Shown: piece after piece, positions 1-5,213 of the stretch | How the letters are laid out: every line of letters begins with the position of its first letter | Position numbering within the stretch: position 1 is the stretch's first letter | Source of the DNA: Propionibacteriaceae bacterium UBA6238 | Lineage (GTDB): Bacteria; Actinomycetota; Actinomycetes; Propionibacteriales; Propionibacteriaceae | DNA length: 6,400 nucleotides | Assembly: GCA_002441465.1 (NCBI GenBank) | Contig: DJWE01000053.1 | Coordinates: forward strand, 1-6,400 | Direction of reading: 5' to 3' | Program-made: the position numbers and the translations under genes | The notes under the pieces: generated by a model | Seen by the model: the letters and a program-made list of their open reading frames with translations, nothing else | The model's database searches: none | Told to the model about the DNA's origin: nothing

Positions 1-1
1 C

Positions 2-154
2 TCCGATGAATCCAGGGCGGTTCACGGCAGGGCGATCGCGCGTGCCGGTGGCGGGTTCCTGATCGTGTTGGGCGTCCTGCAGTTGACCGGGGTGTGGTCG
101 GAGTGGATGGCCGCGATGCAGGCCCTGATCGCCGGCTGGCAGCCCCCTGTCTAG
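2..154 (+). CDS. ccdA: CcdA-type cytochrome c biogenesis/thiol-disulfide transporter, C-terminal end (partial)
   Basis: The reading frame is open from the left edge and ends at a TAG at 152-154, giving 50 residues. They read as a short polar stretch, then a membrane segment around GGGFLIVLGVLQLTGVW, then a short tail ending WQPPV. This last helix with a 'G(V/L)LQLTG' turn followed by Trp is how actinobacterial CcdA proteins end. CcdA is a polytopic membrane protein that passes electrons from cytoplasmic thioredoxin to extracytoplasmic thioredoxin-like partners. The catalytic cysteines would lie upstream of the window and cannot be checked. The call rests on this C-terminus plus the TlpA-like gene 79 bp downstream, its usual partner. 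Another polytopic membrane protein is possible, but the context makes CcdA the best reading. Confidence 0.72.
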   Translation, partial: SDESRAVHGRAIARAGGGFLIVLGVLQLTGVWSEWMAAMQALIAGWQPPV

Positions 155-233
155 TACATCCGCAACTGGATACGGGCAGAACGGATCGAGCACCGCGGGA
201 CCGGCACGGTTGGCAGAAGGGACAGGAAGAGGG

Positions 234-908
234 ATGGAAGGCGAGGCAATGGGCAACGGGCCCAGCACACCTGGTCCGCCGGGTTCAACCGGTTCATCTG
301 GGGCGCCGTCCCCGTCTCGGACCCCGGGGACCCGGATCCTGTCCGTGCTGGTCATCCTCGCCGTGATCGGTCTGGTTGCGTGGCTGGTCGCCAGCCGTTC
401 AGACGGTGGCGACCCGCGGGCGCGGTCCGCCGACGGGTCGGTGGTCGAGGAGTTCGAACCTGACGACCGGATCGAGGGTGAGCCGTTCCAGGCACGGATG
501 CTCAGCGGGGATCGGTTCGATTCCGGCGATCTGGCCGGCCAGATCGCGGTCTACAACGTGTGGGGGTCGTGGTGCGTACCGTGCGTGACCGAGGCGCCCG
601 AGCTGGTCGAGGTCGCGGAGGAGTTCACCGGTCAAGTGCAGTTCGTTGGCATCAACGTGCGCGACAACGACGCGGCCGCGCGTGCCTTCGAGCGCGATCA
701 CGACGTGCCCTACGACAGCATCGTCTCCTCCGATTCGAGCCAGGCGATGCTCGCCTTCCAGGGCGCCCTGGCCGCTGCGGCGGTGCCGACCACGCTGGTC
801 GTCGACCCCGAAGGCCGGGTCGCGGCCCGTGTCGTGGGGCCGGTGACTGCGAGCACGCTGCGGGCCTTGATCGAGCCCGTGCTGGCCGAGACGGATGCGC
901 AGGACTAG
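234..908 (+). CDS. Membrane-anchored TlpA/ResA-family thioredoxin-like protein
   Basis: This is an extracytoplasmic thiol-disulfide oxidoreductase, probably reduced by the upstream CcdA and acting on apocytochromes, copper-protein cysteines or other exported thiols. From the ATG at 234 (224 residues) there is a Gly/Pro/Ser-rich cytoplasmic leader of about 34 residues. One membrane segment follows (ILSVLVILAVIGLVAWLVAS, about 35-54), then an acidic linker and a thioredoxin fold. The active site is W-C-V-P-C with Cys114 and Cys117, and the cis-proline motif VPTT has Pro185. There is no lipobox, so it is an N-terminally anchored protein, not a lipoprotein. Start choice: ATG 234 has AGGA six bases upstream. 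ATG 249 (preceded by GGAAGG) is nearly as good, and TTG 210 is less likely. The 3' end overlaps the next gene by 14 bp, indicating one transcript. The exact substrate cannot be told from sequence. Confidence 0.9.
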   Translation: MEGEAMGNGPSTPGPPGSTGSSGAPSPSRTPGTRILSVLVILAVIGLVAWLVASRSDGGDPRARSADGSVVEEFEPDDRIEGEPFQARMLSGDRFDSGDLAGQIAVYNVWGSWCVPCVTEAPELVEVAEEFTGQVQFVGINVRDNDAAARAFERDHDVPYDSIVSSDSSQAMLAFQGALAAAAVPTTLVVDPEGRVAARVVGPVTASTLRALIEPVLAETDAQD

Positions 909-1854
909 AGCCGGCGCGGGGCGCCGGCCCAGCGGTGCCCGATCCAACAGGAACCGGTTCGACAGCAGCCGGTACGGGAGGCATCGGTCGGGCAGGCATC
1001 GGTCGGGCAGCCACCGCCGATCCGTGTCGGCTCGACGTGTCATCGGCGTCTCGGCGCTGGTGGCAATGGTGCTGGGTGGCACAACTGCGGCGGTCAGTAG
1101 CGGGCTCGGGCGGCCGCAGCCCACGGCGGCAAGAACACCTCCACCAGATGCGTCGCCCACGCTCGAGGAGTCAGCCGCGGAACCGGCTCCGTCGCCAGGG
1201 CCGCCGCCCGCGTCCCGACCGGAGATGCAGGCGAGGGACGGGCCTGGGCGGGACCGCACCGGCCGCGCGCCGGCCGGATCGAGGTCCACACGCGACGCGA
1301 TGAGGCAGGCAGAGGTGAAGATCCCGGCCGCCGGGTCCGGTGAGTTCGTCGTGACCGCGCCCCCAAGCAGCACCGCCGACCACGCTGCCGGAGCCGGGGA
1401 CCTGACCTACACGGTGGAGATCGAGGAAGGTCTCCCGTTCGCCCCGACGGTGACTGCGCGGACGATCGACCGCATCCTGGACGATGACCGTGGCTGGCCG
1501 ACCGTGGCCGGCCGCTCGTTCCACCAGACCGCCGATGCGGGTGAGCTGCGGATTCTGCTCGCCACACCGGCAACCACCGATGAGCTCTGTGCGCCGCTGA
1601 AGACGAATGGGGAGGTCTCCTGCCGCAACGGGGACCTGGTCGTGCTCAACGCCCGGCGGTGGGCCTTCGGCACCGACGACTACCAGGATGCGGTGCCGAT
1701 GTACCGCACCTACCTGGTCAATCACGAGGTCGGGCACGCCATCGGGTACGCCCATGCCGAGTGTCCCGGACCGGGGGAGCGGGCGCCGGTGATGCAGCAA
1801 CAGACCCACGGGCTGGACGGCTGTCGTCGTAACCCTTGGCCGAGCGCCGGCTGA
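895..1854 (+). CDS. DUF3152 secreted/anchored protein with metzincin-type zinc motif
   Basis: This is a 319-residue actinobacterial DUF3152-family protein. It has a very basic Arg/Ser/His N-terminus (1-48), one hydrophobic segment (about 49-68, signal anchor or signal peptide), a Pro/Ala/Arg-rich linker to about residue 140, and the globular domain to the C-terminus. The domain contains HEVGHAIGYAH, an exact HExxHxxGxxH, with His277, Glu278, His281 and His287 positioned as zinc ligands and catalytic Glu. A downstream APVMQQQT segment could supply a Met-turn. Four cysteines (232, 243, 290, 310) could form two disulfides. Family members are annotated as unknown function; a protease activity is inferred from the motif only. 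ATG 895 lies inside the thioredoxin gene and has no clear Shine-Dalgarno site, so translational coupling is likely. GTG 1024 is a fallback start. The extracytoplasmic location and the cysteines make it a possible client of the preceding thioredoxin. Confidence 0.88.
   Translation: MRRTRAGAGRRPSGARSNRNRFDSSRYGRHRSGRHRSGSHRRSVSARRVIGVSALVAMVLGGTTAAVSSGLGRPQPTAARTPPPDASPTLEESAAEPAPSPGPPPASRPEMQARDGPGRDRTGRAPAGSRSTRDAMRQAEVKIPAAGSGEFVVTAPPSSTADHAAGAGDLTYTVEIEEGLPFAPTVTARTIDRILDDDRGWPTVAGRSFHQTADAGELRILLATPATTDELCAPLKTNGEVSCRNGDLVVLNARRWAFGTDDYQDAVPMYRTYLVNHEVGHAIGYAHAECPGPGERAPVMQQQTHGLDGCRRNPWPSAG
981..1010 (+). repeat. 15-bp perfect tandem duplication in the DUF3152 N-terminus
   Basis: The unit GCATCGGTCGGGCAG occurs twice back to back (981-995 and 996-1010). 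It is in frame and encodes a repeated Arg-His-Arg-Ser-Gly in the basic cytoplasmic head of the DUF3152 protein. A degenerate Ser-His-Arg follows. It looks like a recent slippage duplication in a low-constraint region. Confidence 0.8.
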
Positions 1855-1887
1855 GTGCCACGACGCACGCCCGGCCAGGACGGAGCG

Positions 1888-1901
1888 ACCAGTCGGCTGG
1901 T
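1888..1901. terminator. Weak hairpin between convergent DUF3152 and M56 genes
   Basis: ACCAG and CTGGT flank a four-base TCGG loop in the 50-bp gap where the two convergent genes end. The stem is only 5 bp and no T-tract follows on either strand. It could help a bidirectional stop, but it is weak and may be chance. Nothing else is visible in the gap. Confidence 0.15.
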
Positions 1902-1904
1902 GGC

Positions 1905-2864
1905 TCAGCCGAGGATCGTGGTGCAGCCAGTGATGACCATCTCGACTAGCGGGGACATCGCCAGCGCGACTGGCGTCGCCAGCAGGGTGGCGGTGCCCAG
2001 GAAGACCGCGAGGCTCTGGCGTCGCTTCCATGGCTTCCACGGTCCCGAGGCGGCCGCGAGCCGCTCCACCCGGGCCACTGCGGCCACGTTGCCGGCGCCG
2101 AGTCCGGGCTCGGGCACGCCGTCGGCGGCGAGGCCGGAGCCGAGTGTCACCAGTGCCCGGGCGAGCCCGTGGCGGTCGTGTGCGGCGTCGTCGGCCTGCA
2201 TCTCGATCAGGGTGGACACCTGCTCGTGTGCCACTCGGAAGACCGCCAGAGGGCCTAGCGCGCGGCGCAGCACGTCGGCAAGCGCGAGGGCCAGGTCGTG
2301 GCGGGACCGCAGGTGTGACCGCTCGTGGGCGAGCACGAGTTCCAGCTCGTGTGTGTCCAGCATCTCGAGGGCGGCGCTGGTGACCACGACCCGTTTGCGC
2401 AGTCCTGGGAGGCAGTAGACCAGTGGCTTGGGGTGCTTGACGATCACGAACCCGTCGGGGTGCTCGGTGCCGAGTACGCGCAGCAGGTTCAGCTGGGTGC
2501 TGCGGCCGCGGGCGGCGTTGACCACGGTCGAGGTGGTCAGCCACAGCATCCGGACGGCGAGCCCCGCTGCGGCCAGAGCGGCGAGGTAGGCGACCCAGAT
2601 GCCTGCTGGGGTCTGGTAGTGCTCGATGACCTCGGCCGGGGTGGTGCGGCACAGCCGGGCGATGAACTCAGCGAGGGGTGTGAGCGGTGCGGCGAGGGTG
2701 AGGCCGACGAGCGCGATCGCGGCGACGACCGAGACCGTCAGCGCCTGCCAGGCCAGGATGCCCCAGCCGGGAGCTCGCTGCACCCAGGCGGCGCCGAGAA
2801 GAAGCCGCGGGCCGAGGGCGGCGGCTAATGCGACGAAGACGAGGAGGACGGCGGGGGCAAGCAC
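1905..2864 (-). CDS. M56-family (BlaR1/MecR1-like) membrane metallopeptidase, short form
   Basis: A 319-residue integral membrane zinc peptidase, the expected partner that cleaves the BlaI-type repressor encoded just upstream. Hydrophobic segments lie at about 2-19, 35-59, 88-109 and 284-303. The zinc site HERSH has His180, Glu181 and His184, and the third ligand is probably Glu221 in EMQADDAA, about 40 residues later as usual in M56. The protein ends 16 residues after the last membrane segment. It therefore lacks the extracellular penicillin-binding sensor domain of staphylococcal BlaR1/MecR1, as do mycobacterial BlaR-like proteins. Start: GTG 2864 has a strong AAGGAG seven bases upstream and lies 4 bp after the repressor stop. 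The frame is open back to 3077, but that would overlap the repressor gene and reads as low-complexity sequence. The signal it responds to is unknown. Confidence 0.88.
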   Translation of the reverse strand: MLAPAVLLVFVALAAALGPRLLLGAAWVQRAPGWGILAWQALTVSVVAAIALVGLTLAAPLTPLAEFIARLCRTTPAEVIEHYQTPAGIWVAYLAALAAAGLAVRMLWLTTSTVVNAARGRSTQLNLLRVLGTEHPDGFVIVKHPKPLVYCLPGLRKRVVVTSAALEMLDTHELELVLAHERSHLRSRHDLALALADVLRRALGPLAVFRVAHEQVSTLIEMQADDAAHDRHGLARALVTLGSGLAADGVPEPGLGAGNVAAVARVERLAAASGPWKPWKRRQSLAVFLGTATLLATPVALAMSPLVEMVITGCTTILG

Positions 2865-2868
2865 ACGC

Positions 2869-3261
2869 TCACTCCTTGTCGCCTGGATCGCGGGGCTGCC
2901 TGCCGTGCTTGCCGAACTTGGCCAGGGCGGTGCGAACTTGGACCTGTTCTTCTGAGGAGAGCTGCTCGACGAAGTTGAGCAGGGCGGCGCCACGGTCGGG
3001 GGTCTGAGCGAGGACGTCTTCGAGCATGCTCGCGGTGTGGTCCTCCTGGGACATGACCGCGGTGTACACATAGGCACGGCCCTGCTTCTGCCGGTGCACC
3101 AGTCCCTTGCGGTGCAGGTTGTCGAGCACGGTCATCACCGTGGTGTAGGCGATCTTGCGCTCCCGCTGGAGATCGTCGACGACCTCGCGCACCGAGGCTG
3201 GACGATCCCAGTCCCACAGCCGGTGCATGACTGCTGCCTCGAGTTGTCCCATCTGCCTCAT
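2869..3261 (-). CDS. blaI: BlaI/MecI-family winged-helix transcriptional repressor
   Basis: A 130-residue dimeric repressor that binds dyads of the TAC...GTA type and is usually inactivated by proteolysis through an M56 partner. It opens MRQMGQLEAAVMHRLW, the standard family start. The winged helix covers about residues 5-70, with the recognition helix in KIAYTTVMTVLDNL (36-49) and the wing in KQGRAYVY. The C-terminal dimerisation helices contain Asn96-Phe97, matching the Asn-Phe bond cut in staphylococcal BlaI/MecI. The tail has no cysteines, so it lacks the copper-binding CxCxxxxCxC of CopY, although automated annotation often gives this family that name. ATG 3261 is chosen because GGAGGT ends just upstream and the family N-terminus begins here; the frame is open to 3399, but that extension would run through the operator. 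ATG 3252 is possible. It is transcribed with the M56 gene and probably autoregulated. Confidence 0.92.
   Translation of the reverse strand: MRQMGQLEAAVMHRLWDWDRPASVREVVDDLQRERKIAYTTVMTVLDNLHRKGLVHRQKQGRAYVYTAVMSQEDHTASMLEDVLAQTPDRGAALLNFVEQLSSEEQVQVRTALAKFGKHGRQPRDPGDKE
2872..2877 (-). promoter_or_regulatory. Ribosome binding site of the M56 gene
   Basis: AAGGAG on the minus strand lies inside the last codons of blaI, seven bases before GTG 2864. It fixes the M56 start and implies coupling to translation of blaI. Confidence 0.8.
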
Positions 3262-3264
3262 CCG

Positions 3265-3270
3265 ACCTCC
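3265..3270 (-). promoter_or_regulatory. Ribosome binding site of blaI
   Basis: GGAGGT on the minus strand lies three bases before ATG 3261. The spacing is short but the match is strong. It supports ATG 3261, with ATG 3252 as the alternative. Confidence 0.6.
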
Positions 3271-3295
3271 ACACCCCCGCACCCAACCCGACTGT

Positions 3296-3314
3296 CTACT
3301 ATGCTGCATCGTAG
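3296..3314. promoter_or_regulatory. Probable BlaI operator (19-bp palindrome) in the divergent blaI-lnt region
   Basis: CTACTATGCTGCATCGTAG is a dyad centred on 3305, with eight of nine base pairs symmetric (CTAC-x-ATGC-t-GCAT-x-GTAG). BlaI/MecI operators are dyads with TAC/GTA arms, so the site fits the adjacent repressor. It lies 34 bp before blaI and 63 bp before lnt. It contains possible -10 hexamers in both directions: TACTAT (3297-3302, plus) and TACGAT (3313-3308, minus). No convincing -35 was found; GAGACG at 3336-3331 on the minus strand matches TTGACA only at GAC. The operator reading is strong; the promoter assignments are tentative. Confidence 0.75.
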
Positions 3315-3377
3315 TCCGATGGGTTCGTCGCGTCTCGTTGCTGCTCTTGTTGGCTCCAGTTCCGTCCTCAGGGTCCC

Positions 3378-5213
3378 ATGTCCTCCAACTCTCCCGCACC
3401 TCGCGGCCGGGCCGTTGTTCCCCGCGCCGCGAGCCGCACCATGCCTCCAGGAGACCGACGCAGCCTCAGCGGCGTGCTCGGCGGGGGCAGCACGATCGGC
3501 CGGCACAGCAGCCTTGTCAACGCGGTCGGTGCCGCCGGAGGTGGACTGGTGGCCGCGCTGTGCTTCGAGCCGGTGGGCGCAGGCTGGCTCGCACCGGTCG
3601 CGATGGCGCTGCTGTGGGCCGGCGTGGCCCGCGCACCGCTGAGGTACGCGGCCCTGTCCGGGCTGTGCTTCGGATTGGCCTTCATGCTCGTGCTGTTGTG
3701 GTGGTTGGAGGACTCGATCGGATGGGCGGCCTGGCTGGGCCTTTCCGGTGCCCTGGCAGTGAGTGTCGCCGTGGCCAGCGTCGGGGTGCGCGCGGTGGCG
3801 TCGCTCCCGGCCGGGCCGGTGTGGGCCGGGACGGTGTGGATCAGTGTCGAGTCGTTGCGCAGCGGCTGGCCGCTGGGAGGTATGCCGTGGGGGCGGCTCG
3901 GGTTCACCGCCATCGACACCCCGTGGCAGCCGCTTCTTCCCTACGCCGGGGTCACCGGCACCGGGCTCCTCATCGCGACCGGAGGCTTCGCGCTTGCCCA
4001 CGCCTGCAGCGTCTTCCTGCGCCGCACCTCGCGGCGTCGCGCAGCGGCCGCCGGGATGCTGGCGGGGGTTTGCGCGGCCGTTCTCGCAGGGGCGACTTGG
4101 CCCTACCGGGTGCCGGCGGCCGCGACGACCATGGTGGCCGCCGTCCAAGGCGGCGTGCCCGGTGATGGCCGGGATCTGGCTGGCCATCACCGGGCGGTCA
4201 CCCGCAACCATGTGGAGGCGACCACGGCGCTCGCCGACAGCCTCACCTCCGAGCAGCGGGAGTCGCTCGCGTTGGTGGTGTGGCCGGAGAACGCGACTGC
4301 CGTCGATCCGGTCCGTGACCCGGTTGCGCGCGAGGGCATCGAGGAGGCCGTGGCCGCCGTCGGCGTTCCCGTGCTGGTCGGGGGGATCTTCGATGGCCCG
4401 ACCGCTGAGACGGCCTACAACCGCGGACTGCTCTGGAGACCCGACAGCGGACCCAAGATCGGCGAGGGCGGGGTGTACACGAAGACGCACCCGGTGCCCT
4501 TCGGGGAACACATTCCGTGGCGGTCGGTGATCGGCGGCTGGTCCTCGCGGTTCGACCGCATCCCGAGAGACATGCTCCCCGGCCAAGGCGAGGGACCACT
4601 GTCGGTGGACGGGTTACTGGTGGCGGACGCGATCTGCTTCGACGTCGCCTACGACGACGTCCTTCCCGGCCAGGTCGCTCGCGGTGGACAGATCGTGGTG
4701 GTGCAGACCAGCAACGCCACCTTCACCGGAACGATTCAGCCCGAGCAGCAGTTCGAGATCACTCGGGCTCGGGCAGTTGAGCTGGGGCGGACGGTCGTGG
4801 TGGCCTCGACCAACGGTGTCTCCGGGGTCATCGCCGGCGACGGCGCAGTGACCCAACGTGACCCAGGGGAGGAGACCGCGACGCTCGTTGCCGAGGTTGA
4901 GCTCGCCGACCGGGTGACGCCGGCGGTGCGTTCCCAGTCGGTGCGGGCGGCGACCATTCCCGCAGTCGGGGTCGTGGGGCTACTCCTGGCGTTCGCCCGT
5001 GGTCTCCGGCGTCGGGGGAGGGGCAGGGTCCCGGCTCGTTTCGAGCGATCTGTCGAGCTTGCCGAGGCGGGTGAGGTAGGCGTTGTAGTCGGCCATCGCT
5101 TGCCCTCCGGTGCGGGCCTCGGAGCGGTCGAACCGACGTCGCTCGCGTCGATCGGAGGCGACCCATCTAACGATGAGGGCTCCGGCGAGGATCGCGAGCG
5201 GGTAGTCACCTAG
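3378..5213 (+). CDS. lnt: Apolipoprotein N-acyltransferase
   Basis: An integral membrane enzyme that adds the third acyl chain to the N-terminal cysteine of mature lipoproteins, acting on the outer face of the membrane. Of 611 residues, 1-45 are a hydrophilic leader, about 46-250 hold several membrane segments, and about 251-510 form a nitrilase-like domain. A last membrane segment lies near 522-544. The catalytic triad is visible: Glu304 (VVWPEN), Lys369 (YTKTHPVPFGEHIP) and Cys420 (AICFDVAYDD). Spacing is close to E. coli Glu267, Lys335 and Cys387, and Glu377 matches E. coli Glu343. After the cysteine, Phe-Asp replaces the E. coli Tyr-Glu. Residues from about 550 onward are a non-conserved tail read antisense to copD-ctaG. 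ATG 3378 is the first in-frame start, with only a weak AGGG upstream; ATG 3441 is possible. Divergence from blaI across the operator suggests BlaI control. Confidence 0.93.
   Translation: MSSNSPAPRGRAVVPRAASRTMPPGDRRSLSGVLGGGSTIGRHSSLVNAVGAAGGGLVAALCFEPVGAGWLAPVAMALLWAGVARAPLRYAALSGLCFGLAFMLVLLWWLEDSIGWAAWLGLSGALAVSVAVASVGVRAVASLPAGPVWAGTVWISVESLRSGWPLGGMPWGRLGFTAIDTPWQPLLPYAGVTGTGLLIATGGFALAHACSVFLRRTSRRRAAAAGMLAGVCAAVLAGATWPYRVPAAATTMVAAVQGGVPGDGRDLAGHHRAVTRNHVEATTALADSLTSEQRESLALVVWPENATAVDPVRDPVAREGIEEAVAAVGVPVLVGGIFDGPTAETAYNRGLLWRPDSGPKIGEGGVYTKTHPVPFGEHIPWRSVIGGWSSRFDRIPRDMLPGQGEGPLSVDGLLVADAICFDVAYDDVLPGQVARGGQIVVVQTSNATFTGTIQPEQQFEITRARAVELGRTVVVASTNGVSGVIAGDGAVTQRDPGEETATLVAEVELADRVTPAVRSQSVRAATIPAVGVVGLLLAFARGLRRRGRGRVPARFERSVELAEAGEVGVVVGHRLPSGAGLGAVEPTSLASIGGDPSNDEGSGEDRERVVT
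4157..4195. repeat. Strong inverted repeat inside lnt
   Basis: A 14-bp perfect inverted repeat: GCCCGGTGATGGCC (4157-4170) and its reverse complement GGCCATCACCGGGC (4182-4195), separated by 11 bases. It lies wholly in the coding sequence, at the junction of the membrane part and the nitrilase domain (residues about 260-273). No T-tract follows, so it is not a classical intrinsic terminator. A function in mRNA structure is possible but unproven. Confidence 0.8.

Noticed and set aside
155..233. A separate promoter for the thioredoxin gene in the gap after ccdA
   Set aside because: No convincing -35/-10 pair or operator-like dyad was found, and a shared transcript from ccdA is simpler.
399..1373. 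A 324-residue minus-strand open frame opposite the thioredoxin and DUF3152 genes
   Set aside because: It has no domain, and the opposite strand carries the CVPC thioredoxin with normal codon use.
1171..2652. A 493-residue minus-strand open frame across the DUF3152 and M56 genes
   Set aside because: It reads as Arg/Pro/Gly-rich low-complexity sequence with no family motif. It overlaps two well-supported genes and is an artefact of high GC.
3021..3032. Perfect 12-bp palindrome CGAGCATGCTCG as a second repressor site
   Set aside because: It lies inside blaI coding sequence and lacks the TAC/GTA arms of the intergenic dyad. A palindrome this short can occur by chance.
2865..3077. N-terminal extension of the M56 protein by 71 residues
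   Set aside because: It lies wholly within blaI in another frame and reads as Ser/Pro/Arg low-complexity sequence. A strong ribosome site supports GTG 2864 instead.
2869..3261. Naming the repressor CopY, a copper-responsive regulator
   Set aside because: The C-terminal cysteine motif that binds copper in CopY is absent; the whole protein has no cysteine. BlaI/MecI with proteolytic release fits better.
3258..4586. A 442-residue minus-strand open frame opposite lnt
   Set aside because: Same low-complexity composition, antisense to clearly conserved Lnt motifs, with no recognisable domain.
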